Source: Apostichopus japonicus
Taxonomy: Eukaryota > Echinodermata > Holothuroidea > Aspidochirotida > Stichopodidae
DNA length: 64,000 nt
Direction: 5' to 3'
Assembly (NCBI RefSeq): GCF_037975245.1
Contig: NC_092563.1
Span: forward strand, 8,369,501-8,433,500
Positions 33,930 to 46,604 of the stretch are shown here, piece after piece. The notes below the pieces were generated by a model. It made no database searches, was not told where the DNA came from, and saw only the letters and a program-made list of their open reading frames with translations. The position numbers were made by a program, and so were the translations under genes. How positions within the stretch are numbered: the stretch's first letter is position 1; each line of letters begins with the position of its first letter.

Positions 33930-35546
33930 GTCTGGGTAGGATTATACACTAGTGTATCAGTCTCTGTAACCTGGTTTCTGATCATTGTCAATATATGTCT
34001 ACCTTAGTAGGCTACTGTACCTGTGTTTGTTGTACAGACTTGTATCTGCTTATATTGATCCAAACAAAACTGGATATGTCCTGATACATCCAGAGATGTG
34101 ATGATATTAACGGTAGGAAGCAATATGTACTTTAAATACTCTATAAAAAAAATCTATAAAACATGGAATATGAATTATTGTCAAACAATATCATATTACT
34201 TAAAATTAATTGATACTAATTACCATGCAGATACTCTACAGGGCAGTGACTTGTACAGACTAAAGCACTATTACACACACACAGTACAAAGTAAGCATCA
34301 TCTTATCTCTCATACTTCTAATGGTAAAAAAAATGTAAGCAAAGTGATTTTGTTTTTGCTTCTTCAGTTTAATGAACTTTAACTATAGTGTTCATTTTAG
34401 GTCGTACCTCTATGGCTGCGCCTGGTACAAATATTATTACAAGTATAGATGCTATTAACTTCCCATTTGATTGATTACCAGTTTAAAAGGTTCCTATAGA
34501 AGGCAGAGGATATTGCTTGTTTTATTAGGAAATCAAAACATTTGGCATGTAAGAAAGGGCATATTTTGGATAATAGCATTGATATATTAAAGTATATATA
34601 TCCAGCCATACATTGAAGGTTTGATATATGTAAAACACAGATGTATAGCTCCTACTAGGTTATTGGGCACATTGATATTTTTATGATGATAATTGCCTAA
34701 GTTACAGGTTTTTTTTTTTTTTTACACGAACGATTTAAAGTAGTGGCAATTTGAACGGCTGTCACGGTTGTGTAACCCTATATATGATAATTATAAGATG
34801 CTGTTATAGTGATATAGCAAAATGTTGCTCCACTTGGGCGATATCATGATTGAAGATCATGTTAAAGTATAGTGCTACCTGCAGTTTGTGGTTGCGGAAG
34901 TCTTTAGTAGGCTAGGTACAAATTAGGAATTAAAGTCAAACCTTGTAAGCTAGGTTATAATAATAATAATAATCATAATCATATAAATTCCCTTTTCATG
35001 TATTCTAGCTGGTCAGTGAACAGAATTTTAAATGAAAATTATGCCAATGTTAAGTCATATTAGAAAGTTTAATTACTTTAGAAATGGTAGAAATGGTGCG
35101 GGGAGGGGGGGGGGCAGATGGAGTTGATAACCACCATAGTTGGCCTTTTGTTTCTCCTACAACTTTTGAGCAGTTTTGCGGAACTTCACTTTAACAATAA
35201 ACTGTTCAAAGAAATCTTATATTACCAATAAGCGGCGTGCATTGAAGAAGTAGATACAGCTATCAAAGTATTACCTACTATAAAATTCATATTGAGACAA
35301 ATGACGTGAGAAAAGTACTATGAAGCTTATAATTGGCCGCTTTAATGAATCTGTTAAAATGATTGAAAGCCACTTACAAAGTTTAAAGACAGACTTATTT
35401 CAAGATGGAGAGAAAATTAGTTAAATTGTCAGGAAATCATGGTATGTTCTTAACTAGTGCAGCAATTTTGTTTTCTATGGAAAACTTTATTTCAGTGACC
35501 ACATCCTGTTTTCTTCAACATATGTGTATATGTTTTCTCTTTACAG
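33930..35546. other. non-coding, nothing recognised
   Basis: AT-rich sequence with a T14 run near 34710 and a short G-run near 35100. No gene was recognised. Confidence 0.4.
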
Positions 35547-35960
35547 CTGGGGGTAGGAAGCTTCCAAAAAGTGGGGGGGGGCACAACATCAGAGGGGCAC
35601 TTTTTCATGCCACAACCACCACTCGTTATGCTATAAACCGATACATACCGGCCATATCACTTAAATATATATGATGTGTTAGTATGCTATCAATACTATT
35701 TATTGGGATTGTTTATTGTTAACCATGCTACAAAAAGATATGGAATGCCATTTTAAAAATAGCATGTGCAGACTAAAAATAAATATTTAAAATAAAATAG
35801 GCTGTTAAAATTAATAGAGGCTTAATTAAGATATCCAAAAAGACAGTTCTTCATCAAAGGGGCACATTTTATTTGCCAGTAGGGCACATTTGCTATTTTG
35901 GAAAAAAAAGTAGGGGAGATCGAGTCACATGACACCAGTGCCCCCTGCCCCTACCCCCTG
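35547..35960 (+). mobile_element. hAT-like MITE, GTAGGAAGCTTCC family copy 2
   Basis: It starts CTGGGGGTAGGAAGC and ends CTACCCCCTG. The flanks CTTTACAG and TTTTATAG are decayed, so this copy is probably older. Confidence 0.85.
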
Positions 35961-36573
35961 TTTTATAGGATTGCTATGTCTATAGCTGTCAGATATCTTT
36001 CTTCACTTGATTCCAGTATGATACCTGGAGAACTTTATACAGCTGAATGAAGCTCCTTATACTTAAACAGAATTTCAAGGTCATAATTATGCCATTTTGT
36101 TAGAAACAAAAGAGTCTCACATTTAATTGCAAAACATTCTCCGGCCCAACCACCTCCATTTCTCTTTGCACTTTCCTAATTAACTTAAAAAAATGAAATA
36201 AATTCATTTATGCAAAAATAATAATAATTAAAATAGTCAGATAATTAATATTACCCTGTTACACAATTCTCATATTCAGAGAACAATTCAGAGATGAAAA
36301 GTAGTGAGATGACAAAGTTAATTCAAAAACAAAAAAATCCTTTCAAAAAATCTCCAAATCTGATTGTCCATGCATTGGTGTTCTAGGAATTGGCAATATT
36401 CTTTAATATTAAAGTCCTGTTAAATTTGTAACATTTGCCTTGCCTACAAGTCTCTATTCAATAAGAAACTTGGCCAAAATCAAAAGTATTGTCATAATTA
36501 AAAAATCACATCAATATATCGACTAAGAACTGCTTAATTTTTTTTCCTCAAAAAATACATGTGTTTTACTTAC

Positions 36574-36800
36574 TTTATACTCATGGGAAAATATAGCTCC
36601 CAAGTACAAAAGACTCTGGTTCAGAGCAAAATACCTTGGTTCACTTCTCCGACACTGTTCGCTACTTCCGCTCACAATTTCCAGAGAAGGAATGATAACC
36701 TGGGACGAGTCGCAAAAAAAGTTCTTCTTCTATTGCGGTCGGCAGACTCCGAACATCCTGGACGTTGTATTATTGTATCATTTAGGAGACTGGTTGTGTA
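36574..36800 (-). promoter_or_regulatory. candidate CpG-richer promoter and 5' non-coding exon, minus strand
   Basis: Against AT-rich surroundings, 36630-36780 is locally CpG-rich. A clean minus-strand donor GTAAGT ends at 36568-36573 after TATAAA. No upstream acceptor is needed if this is a first exon. ST3GAL exon 1 at 26338 needs an upstream 5' UTR exon because it has an acceptor 7 bases before the ATG. This is the nearest good candidate, which would imply a first intron of about 10 kb. The link is inference. Confidence 0.3.
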
Positions 36801-36899
36801 CTAAAGTAGATTTTTAAGGCTAAGTATACAAATAGGATGGCAGTACAGGAAGTTATCCCAGTTCTACAAGTGAACTCTTTGCACCATGTACATGTCTCG

Positions 36900-37764
36900 A
36901 CGACGGACAATTACTTGTACAAGATCTGGTCAAGTTCAGATGCATGCTTGGTTGATTGCTGTTATCACTCAGCTGGCCCAAACAGGGCTAGCTAGGGGTC
37001 AATAGCTGATAGCCTTTGCTATACCATAGATGAAAGTATACCGTATTGTGGTGGTCAGAGAAAGGGTGATGGTTTGGAAATCTGGGTAGAATTCAAATGG
37101 AGTTTTTATGTGAGAGTACAATACAGTTAACATTGACACAATTAAGATATGGAGATTTGATTTGGCTTTATAATTACATTGGCGTCGCAGTTTTGAAAAA
37201 AAAACTACTGAGATTTTGATACCATTTAGTTACACAGTGACCATTTGCTACCATCGATGAAAATAAGTATTGGGTAGAAAAGACAGGATGGTCTGAAAAT
37301 ATGCTAGAATTCAAAATTCGAGGAATATCCGTCCGTCCGTCTGCCCATCCGTCCATCCAACCGTCCGTCCGATTATATCCCATTCAGTTTTGTTGTTATT
37401 TGTTTGAGCCATACAGATTAAATTCTGTCGGGCTAATAATAAACAGGTTATAGGGTGCATGGACATGTTAGAAATTCCCATTGCTGATGGGGACAATTTG
37501 GACACTATATTGGCCATGATATATCAATAAGGAAGTTATTTGTGACAGACTTGAGGTCTTGTAGAATGATTGGCCTGCTCCTATAATTATCACAATGTTT
37601 TGGTAAACCAAATAGTTTTAATATTAAAAGCTTTACAGCTCACAAAATAAAGCTAGCTGAAATAAGTTTGAAAATGTATTTAAAGACCGCTTTATTTGGG
37701 TCTAGATTCTGACCTTGACACAGTTGAGTCAATTGTAAAGAATATATATACAAAGTTCTACTGT
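36900..37764. other. non-coding, short CCGT/CCATC-rich tract
   Basis: A CGTCC-type simple repeat lies at about 37329-37372. Nothing else was recognised. Confidence 0.4.
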
Positions 37765-37772
37765 ATACTATC

Positions 37773-38127
37773 CAGTGGTGTAGGAAGGTACTATTGAGTG
37801 GGGGGACTGATGGCCGGCCTGGGGGAGGGGTCTAAGGGGAGGGGGTTTCCCCCACCCCATTGGATTTTTTTTGCATTTCCAGGTGGCCTCAGATGCAATT
37901 TGGTGCAATATAGCACACTTCAACCCACCCACTCCATTTTGTATATAATTTTGCATTTTCACCTGGCCTTAGATGCAATTTGGTGCTCCAAATGAGATTT
38001 TTTTCTCATTTGGAAATGAAAAAGGGGTTTTCTGACTTGCGAAGCGGGGGGCGGAATGATACTTCCGCCCCTCCATATTTTTCACTGGGGGCTGGCGCCC
38101 CCAGCCCCCCCGGTTCCTACGCCCTTG
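37773..38127 (+). mobile_element. hAT-like MITE, CAGTGGTGTAGGAA family copy 1
   Basis: The ends are CAGTGGTGTAGGAAGG and GGTTCCTACGCCCTTG with perfect 8-bp flanks ATACTATC. The inverted partner copy is at 42335-42676. Confidence 0.93.
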
Positions 38128-38259
38128 ATACTATCAAATTCTTATGTAATTTTGGGAGTACACACACTACAATCAACTCATGAAACTTGATCCATCTGCT
38201 CAAGTTGAAAAACAATTTGAACAAAAAAATGCCTAACTTAGACTAATGCTATAGGCCCA

Positions 38260-38629
38260 TTAAAGGCATTGAAGATCCGCCCCAAACAGCGTGCCGCCAT
38301 CTTTAAAAAGTTAACTTTCCGTTGCTTGCAAGTGAAGTTCTCTTGTCGCTGCAAAATGCAGACAGTAATGAAACGTGATACCTTAATTGTTATCTTTAGC
38401 TGGACCTGAGATGTCCATCGCTGTATCGTTTGTACACTGTGCTGTGGGTATTGACCGCAGCTGTATGTACTGACTGTACACTAGTGTCTAATTATCAACG
38501 TTAGCAAGCTGTGTGTGTATTTTCTGGGATCGATGGTGGTGTCTAACACTTCTGTTACACCTCATTCCAAATTAGGTCAGATTACTGGCATTAGACGTTT
38601 CTTTTTGCGCGAGTCTTCACACCCTTTAA
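38260..38629 (+). mobile_element. TTAA-flanked MITE copy 3 (uninterrupted)
   Basis: It runs from TTAAAGGCATTGAAGATCCG to GCGAGTCTTCACACCCTTTAA-type ends and gives the intact structure of the element split at 23619-25578. Confidence 0.88.
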
Positions 38630-40144
38630 CTAGCTGTTTCTTTTCTCTACAGGGGTAAAGGAAAGGAAAGGAATGGAAGGGGATTAAACCTTCCTCCACT
38701 TCTGAATGTGAAGTTGGGGTCAGGTTTATCTCTCTGCCCTCCTTCAGCTAAATAGTATCTTGATGAAATGAACTGGCAGGTCAAATAATTGCATTATAAT
38801 TATTGGCTCATAAAAGCTAACTGCAGTCTTGTTTTGAGGGAGCACTCTGCATTGTAAGTTTTACTTTGTTTTCCAAATATGGTTATGACATAAGACTGAA
38901 TATATTGCCAAGGCTGCTCCTTTGTTGAGTATGACCTTGAAACAGATATGTTTCGATCGAGTGATTAAATTTAGATAATGGATAAAACATTGATGCCAGC
39001 CCTCAGGAGCTGACATTATCAGCAGTTTCAGCCTTGAAGTAGCATATACCAGAAATTGTCCATTTCTCATACCGACCTACCATATTAAGGGTATCAGTGT
39101 GTTAGCATAGGTCATCGGGCTACTTAGTAACCTTTGTTTAAAATGTTTAACATCATTTTAAACTAAAAAATATAACATAATTTGTTATTTATGAAATGCC
39201 CATATGTGAACTGTGATCTTTAGTACAAATTATACAATACAGATTTACTTTACTGTGTACATCCGAAAATAACTCCAACTGTGGATTGTTGGTGCTGATC
39301 CATGGATACAGGAAACATAAAAATGCTTGAAGTGAAACACCACCAGTTGCTTAATGTTTCCACACATAGCAATGTTTTAATTCGTCATCCAGATATTTAC
39401 TGGTAAAGTGACACTCAATAATATATACTTTTGGCCTCTGTGATGTTCAACTTTGCTCCTATTAGTGGTAATGCAATCATCATGGATGATATTGAAAACT
39501 CATTTAATCATCTAATGGGTATTTTGCTGCCAAGTAATGATTCTTCAGTGCTATGGTAGAGTAGATAAATTGATATCATTAGAACCAATGGAACCTAGCC
39601 GGGCATCTGGGAGGTTGTGGGAGCAACCCCTGGCCTGCCAAAGTAATGGGGGTGTTTCATTCAGTAAAATATCCATGGTCTCCTGATCTGAAATGGTTTT
39701 CAAATTGCAAAAAAAAAAATGAACTAAAACTGTAAATTTGGATAGCCACCTGATGTGACGAGCTATTCGACTTCTACCACATGCATTTGCCCACACAGTA
39801 TTTTTCATGTGTTCCGAGACACTCTCTTAATAAGGTGTCTATTTGAGAAAACGTTTAGCAGACATTATGGGTAACTTAACTTTGGAATGTAAGCTGTCTC
39901 CAATCAAATGAAAGGTCACTGCGCATAATTTATGCTTATTGACTTTGGTTAACATGTCGATTATGCAGAGAACATGAAAGGGTTGGAGTCAGGTAAAGTG
40001 GATACGTTAATTGATGCTTGGTTCTTTCTTGTTGTTGATATAAACTGCCATTGGCTTGACTATGATTGTAAGTGTTGACATCAAGTTCATATGGGCTACC
40101 ATCAATGCCTAACACAGTTGACTTATGATGTACGTTCATGCAAA

Positions 40145-41990
40145 TATAATTGTAGATTAACCTATAGGGTATCCATACCATATATAATGTAGATTAACTG
40201 GTAGGGTATCCATACCATCTACAATGTAGATTAACAGGTAGGGTATCCATACCATCTATAATGTAGATTAACCTTTAGGGTATCCATACCACCTATAATG
40301 TAGATTAACCTATAGGGTATCCATACCATCTATAATGTAGATTAACCTTTAGGGTATCCATACCACCTATAATGTAGATTAACTGGTTGGGTATCCCTAC
40401 CACTCATAATGTAGATTATCTTGTAGGGTATCCATACCATCTATAATGTAGATTAACTGGTAGGGTATCCATACCACCTATAATGTAGATTAACCTTTAG
40501 GGTATCCATACCACCTATAATGTAGATTAACCTATAGGGTATCCATACCATCTATAATGTAGATTAACCTTTAGGGTATCCATACCACCTATAATGTAGA
40601 TTAACTGGTAGGGTATCCATACCATCTATAATGTAGATTAACTGGTAGGGTATCCATACCACCTTTAATGTAGTTTATCTGGTAGGGTATCCATACCACC
40701 TATAATGTAGATTAACTGGTAGGGTATCCATACCATCTATAATGTAGATTAACTGGTTGGGTATCCATACCATCGATAATGTAGATTAACTGTTATGGTA
40801 TCCATACCACCTATAATGTAAATTAACTGATATGGTATCCATACCACCTATAATGTAGATTAACCTTTAGGGTATCCATACCATCTATAATGTAGATTAA
40901 CCTTTAGGGTATCCATACCACCTATAATGTAGATTAACTGGTAGGGTATCCATACCATCTATAATGTAGATTAACTGGTTGGGTATCCATACCACCTTTA
41001 ATGTAGATTATCTGGTAGGGTATCCATACCACCTATAATGTAGATTAACTGATATGGTATCCATACCACCTTTAATGTAGATTAACTGGTAGGGTATCCA
41101 TACCATCTATAATGTAGATTAACTGGTTGGGTATCCATACCATCGATAATGTAGATTAACTGTTATGGTATCCATACCACCTATAATGTAAATTAACTGA
41201 TATGGTATCCATACCACCTATAATGTAGATTAACCTTTAGGGTATCCATACCATCTATAATGTAGATTAACCTTTAGGGTATCCATACCACCTATAATGT
41301 AGATTAACTGGTAGGGTATCCATACCATCTATAATGTAGATTAACTGGTTGGGTATCCATACCACCTTTAATGTAGATTATCTGGTAGGGTATCCATACC
41401 ACCTATAATGTAGATTAACTGATATGGTATCCATACCACCTTTAATGTAGATTAACCCTTAGGGTATCCATACCATATATAATGTAGATTAACCTTAGGG
41501 TATCCATACCATCTATAATGTAGATTAACCTTTAGGGTATCCATACCACCTATAATGTAGATTAACTGATATGGTATCCATGCCATCTATAATGTAGATT
41601 ATCTCGTAGGGTATCCATACCATCTATAATGTAGATGTAACTGATAGGGTATCCATACCATCTTTAATGTAGATTAACTGGTAGGGTATCCATACCATCA
41701 ATAATGTAGATTAACTGATATGGTATCCATACCACCTATAATGTAGATTAACTGATATGGTATCCATACCATCTATAATGTAGATTAACTGATATGGTAT
41801 CCATACCATCTATAATGTAGATTAACCTTTAGGGTATCCATTCCATCTTTCATGTAGATTAACTGGTAGGGTATTCAAACCTTCTATAATGTAGTTTAAC
41901 TGATATGGTATCTATACCATCTAGTATGTAGATTAACTGATAGGGTATCCATACCATCTTTAATGTAGATTAAATGGTAGCTCTATAATG
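40145..41990. repeat. 37-bp satellite, about 50 copies, with higher-order structure
   Basis: The unit contains GTAGATTAACTGGTAGGGTA followed by TCCATACCACCTATAAT. The core GGTATCCATACC is a short hairpin. From about 40735 to 41450 a block of ten units (370 bp) repeats almost exactly, showing higher-order duplication. Confidence 0.96.
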
Positions 41991-42334
41991 TAGAAATAGA
42001 AGGTAGGGTATACCATCATGTTGATTGGATGGTAAGGTATCTATACCACCTTTTATCTAGCTCAGGAAGAGAAGAAGATCCTTTGCCAACTGTAAGCAAT
42101 CTTATCTCTAGTGATGTTTTTCTTCTCAATTAGACAACTTTCCATATTTCAAACAAAGGTGTGTGTGCATGTTGCATATTCAACTTTATGCATTTTTGTT
42201 GTATTGCTCTGCAACTTGGCTTAAAGTACCAGTTTTTAAGAGCAGAAAATATAGACTTTATTAAGAGACTGTATATATACAGTATAAATTACAACTGTGA
42301 TCTGGGTCTTCTTTCTCTGAATTGTTCCTGTAAG

Positions 42335-42676
42335 CAAGGGCGTAGGAACCGGGGGGGGCGCCAGCCCCCCAGTGAAAAATATGGGGGGGCGGAAGTATCG
42401 TTCCGCCCCCCGCTCCGCAAGTCAGAAAACCCCTTTTTCATTTCCAAATGAGAAAAAAAATCTCATTTGAAGCACCAAATTGCATCTAAGGCCAGGTGAA
42501 AATGCAAAATTCTTTACAAAATGGAGTGGGTGTTGAAGTGTGCTATATTGCACCAAATTGCATCTGAGGCCACCTGGAAATGAAAAAAAATTCCAACGGG
42601 GAGGGGGGCACCCCCTCCCCCAGGCCGGCCATCAGTCTTCAGCCCCCCCACTCAAAAGTACCTTCCTACGCCACTG
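42335..42676 (-). mobile_element. hAT-like MITE, CAGTGGTGTAGGAA family copy 2, inverted
   Basis: The ends are CAAGGGCGTAGGAACC and CCTACGCCACTG with perfect 8-bp flanks CCTGTAAG (42327-42334 and 42677-42684). Confidence 0.93.
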
Positions 42677-43220
42677 CCTGTAAGTCAATAATGACAATTC
42701 AAAGGCTACAATATTACTTGATATTTGAGGGATTCATTGCTAAACTGTAACAATGCTGTTATGGTATTGTAAAAGCTAAAAGGTCAAATGACAACAACCC
42801 AAAGTTATTTGAGAGAATATATTTTTCAAACTTCAACTATTTGTCATAATGTAATGATGATTTGTTTAACTTCCACCATCATGATCTGTACTAATCAAAT
42901 CGAACTCTATAAATCGTAAACAAAGTAAAAAAGACATTTTTCCCCCTGCTATTTTTTATTTTTATTTTTGCAATTTATACTATAACCTTTGACATTGTAC
43001 TATATATACTACAAAATATCACATGAGTACAAAAGCTCACTTGAGTTACAATGAGGATATGTAAGCTGGATAATGACAACATAAATACTGAATTAAATTA
43101 TGGAATAGGTCAAAGTTTAAAAAATATATATTTTACATAAGCTCCGTATAATTTCATCAATTAATTCTATGCATTAGATTAAAATATTAATTTCCAAAAA
43201 ATTGCACACAAACACACATA

Positions 43221-43235
43221 TGTTTATATACACAT

Positions 43236-43318
<83 letters not shown>

Positions 43319-43325
43319 TATATAA
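43221..43325. repeat. (TA)n microsatellite
   Basis: Two TA runs broken by CATATACAT. The surrounding 42700-43990 holds no recognised gene. Confidence 0.95.
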
Positions 43326-44002
43326 CATGTGCCAATTGGTTATCATATAGTAGGTACCAGGCATGCTTCCTGTCTGTCCTGGATGTAATTAATTGCAAAC
43401 CATTCATTTCTTGTTATCATATGATACAAGCTGCTCTCTATCTCTGTTCAATTGTCTCCATCTGTTCAATGAAGCTAAAAGTTAAAGATATTTCATTTCA
43501 CGTGTCAAGCAACATTTGAATAAAATTCTGAAATCCACATCAAAAATGACTATTTGAAATTTCCCCACGGATGAATATTTCTTCATTTAATTGTATATCG
43601 TTACCATATCCTTCATAATTGGGTAGATGAAAACACTTTTTTGAATTATTGAAATTGTCAATTTATATACAGAAATCACAAGTTACCAAAACCGAATGAA
43701 CTAGAAATTCCCTTGAGGACATGACAAGTTGGATTGATTTCAAACCAAAGAAAAAAGGCAGATGTGTCAATCGAGAGGAAGACCATAGACAGCATGAATA
43801 TGTATGCAGCATTCATAGAATAAATTTGTATGTAGTTATAACAGCTCCCATAACACAAAAGACATTCATAAAGATCATCAGTATATTGGCATTCAAATTT
43901 TAGCATGCTAAAAATTCCGATGATGAATTGAGATTATGAAAAGGACTTTCCCTGCAGGCTCTGATTCTCCATATTATTTCCAAGATCAATGAGTGGGCGA
44001 CC

Positions 44003-44291
44003 AGGCATGTAGCCAGGAATTTGCCAAGGGAGGGGCGAAAATTTAGGCAAACTATCAGAGCCGTAGATACAGCAATGCAAACTATCTAAGTGTAGCGCCA
44101 CCATAGCGTACAAGAAAATTTTGGCTGAAAATGCCTCCCAGATCGCTGGAAATGGCACTTCCCAGGCCTTGTAAGTTGCATCTTAGCATTTTCTCTTTGA
44201 AATTACTAGTGTTATCATAAAAACATTTAAATTAAAAAAAAAAATATATCCTCAAGGGGGGGGGGGGCGGCTGTCCCCTTCGCTTGAGCAT
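44003..44291 (+). mobile_element. hAT-like MITE, AGCCAGGAATTTGCC family copy 1
   Basis: It starts AGGCATGTAGCCAGGAATTT with 8-bp flanks GGGCGACC and GGGTGACC. It is internally homologous to 53447-53763, including the GCGCCACCAT region, and is decayed. Confidence 0.8.
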
Positions 44292-44438
44292 GGGTGACCA
44301 CATCGGACTCTCTAGCAGATTTGGACAGATAAACAAATGACCTTCTACAGATAGGAGCATGAAAGAAACTATGCATATCTCTAAGAGATAATGTCTAAGA
44401 AGAGAAATCCAGCAGAAGAAGGGTGAAGATCATGTAGT

Positions 44439-44873
44439 CAGTGCGTTAGGAGCCGGGGGAGGGGGACAGTGGGGGGGGGGGGGCATGTGCCCCACCCCAC
44501 TCTTCTCCAAAATATAAAATGTGCCTTACTGGCAAATATAATGTGCCCCTTTGATGAAGAACTGTCTTTTGGATATCTTTAGCCTTTGTTATTTTGAATA
44601 TTTTATTGTAATTTTTAGTCTGTACATGCTATTTTTAAAAATGGCATCCCATATCTTTTTGTAGCACGGTTAACAGTAGACCATCTCAATAAATAACAAA
44701 TTCAATGTCGCAGCGCACCATAATAGTATGGATAGCATACTAACACATCATATTTAAGTGATAGGGCCGGTGTGTATCGGTTTATAGCACAACGAGTGGT
44801 GGTATTAGAAAGAGAGAGTGCCCCTCTGATGTTGTGACCCTCCCAAACTTTATTGAAGCTTCCTACCCCCCTG
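44439..44873 (-). mobile_element. hAT-like MITE, GTAGGAAGCTTCC family copy 3, inverted
   Basis: The ends are CAGTGCGTTAGGAGCC and AAGCTTCCTACCCCCCTG with flanks CATGTAGT and CATGTAAT. Confidence 0.88.
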
Positions 44874-44917
44874 CATGTAATAATATCTTGATAAATATGC
44901 ATTCAGTTCATACATAC

Positions 44918-44992
44918 CATTTGAGCATGGTTTCATTCAACGCTAGCCGATAGTAATTCCCATCAAAATGATCAAAGTATGTATCAAACTTT
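44918..44992 (-). CDS. probable internal coding exon of an unidentified gene
   Basis: A 75-nt open segment with a good acceptor (TTTGTCCTAG) and donor (GTATGT). It encodes KFDTYFDHFDGNYYRLALNE followed by TMLK, with strongly protein-like composition (aromatic and charged, no low complexity). It starts by completing a codon with one base and ends leaving two. I do not recognise the family. Other exons must lie on the minus strand; possible partners are 45120-45268 and 39750-39823, but phases do not let either join it directly. Confidence 0.45.
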
Positions 44993-45119
44993 CTAGGACA
45001 AAGAAAATTACCTAGAGGTAAAGGTGAATCCTACTCAGTTCAAGACAATTAGACAGCATTTAGTCAAAATGTCAATAGAAAAAGTGAAAGTTCAAGAAAA
45101 CAAATGATATTTTTCTTTC

Positions 45120-45268
45120 ACCCTCTTCAAGTTGCCTTGTGTTCCTATTTGATGTTGATTGGATCAAAGTTTCCATGAGTGGTATAAATTCAAGATCACT
45201 TTTAACAAGGTCTTGAAGTAGAGATATTTGGTTCTGAAGCAGGGATTTTTGCAAAGTTGTTTCCCTAC
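45120..45268 (-). CDS. possible coding exon of an unidentified gene (leucine-rich helical)
   Basis: An open frame after an AG (GAAGTAG) encoding LQKSLLQNQISLLQDLVKSD then LEFIPLMETLIQ, a helical, coiled-coil-like composition. The donor is uncertain (GTGAAA at about 45119). It sits 130 bp upstream of the better-supported exon at 44918-44992 on the same strand. It may be fortuitous. Confidence 0.25.
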
Positions 45269-45470
45269 TTCAGTTCTTAGGTGAGGTTATTGTAAACTAA
45301 AAATTGAGCTTCTAAACTGAACAGATCTGTCACTGTACGGTGTGTTATCGCACCCCTACTATGGGTACACATCTCCTTATATTAATAAATAATGCATTTG
45401 TAAAACTAACCTTCCCCTCCTTAAAGTTATTCTTTACTATTTCTGATTAGTGCATAACATCATGATAACA

Positions 45471-46390
45471 TCAGGGGCTTGCTCTAGTCAAGGGCTTGCT
45501 CTCTTTAGAGGGCAGTATTCAAAAATAAAATAGTTATTCTTCACTGTCTCTGATGATGCACATGTTGGCTTACTCCTATTAGAGTCTATATACATTCGCC
45601 CGATTTTTCTCCTTCAGGAAAAGTGCCAAAAAGCAGCAGGAGAACATCTTTTTTTACCTGTTATCAATCATGATCTAGATTTTGGAGCAGCGTACGAAAA
45701 TTGTTTACAGCTGAGTGAAGAGATTTGTTTACAAGTGACAAAAACTTCCAGCCTGGATAGCAAAAAATCTACATGGTCATGATACGGAAATTTGATAGTG
45801 CCATGAAAGGCCAACTTGTCAGCTATCTGGTAGCTACTGAGAACTTATATCTAGACTTAGAGACCACATTACTTTTGTGATTTAGTGTGTAAGTCAATGG
45901 GGCTTTTAATGGGGGTATGCTACCACATATGGGTGGCGCACTCCATGTAGTTAATCTTGATCCGTAAGATTATTCTCTCAGGAAAAGAGCCACATTGGAC
46001 AAGAGAACATCTTTTTCTTTTATATCACATACGTACGATTTGTGGCTCCTATGTACAAAAATTTTGAGCCAATTAAGGGAATTTTAGACACCTTTAAGTA
46101 AACCTTCAAAGAGTAACATAGGAAATGTGTTTACCAGTCAGGAGGCATATATTGAGATGGTCTCATAGCTAAAATCTACACATGTGGTAATGGTACAGAA
46201 AATAGAATGTGTTATGAATGTTCAACATGTCCTCCATCCAATAAAGGGTTTATATCACTTCAAACATCTACAAGGTTTTAGAGGCACATTACTTGATTAA
46301 GTGTGTAAGTCAATGGGCAATAATATGTAGTATACGACTATATACTATCAAGGAACTTGTTTATTTAGAGGGCAGTCTTCCAAAATAAAA
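45471..46390. repeat. diverged tandem duplication, about 385-430 bp unit
   Basis: The blocks around 45590-45940 and 45960-46330 share TCAGGAAAAG, GAGAACATCTTTTT, TAGTGTGTAAGTCAATGG and TTAGAGGGCAGT in the same order. The identity is low, so the duplication is old. Confidence 0.65.
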
Positions 46391-46604
46391 CACACTTGCC
46401 AGGTAGCTCATAATAACATTTCTATTTTTATTTCAGATCAAAGATTGAATAACTTTGCATATTAACAGTCATTAATGTATTTCACCCCCCCCCCCCCTCA
46501 TACGATTGCTTTAATGATATAGCATGGTAAAATTATAAAATTAAAACAACAAAATATTGAACATAGTACTTTGCAAAGATAACATTTTGCATATTTTGTT
46601 TCAG

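Noticed and set aside
39551-39823. Minus-strand open frame including KNTVWANACGRSRIARHI as a definite exon
   Set aside because: A splice pair can be drawn, but its phase does not join the better-supported exon at 44918-44992 directly. It is kept only as a possible partner in the findings.
42056-42090. Possible 26-nt exon between CTAGCTCAG and GTAAGC
   Set aside because: Splice words and phase could join it to the exon at 46605, but so short a segment with no sequence support, next to a satellite, is likely chance.
43170-43410. Minus-strand frame around NEWFAINYIQDRQ as an exon
   Set aside because: The acceptor lacks a pyrimidine tract and no partner exon was found.
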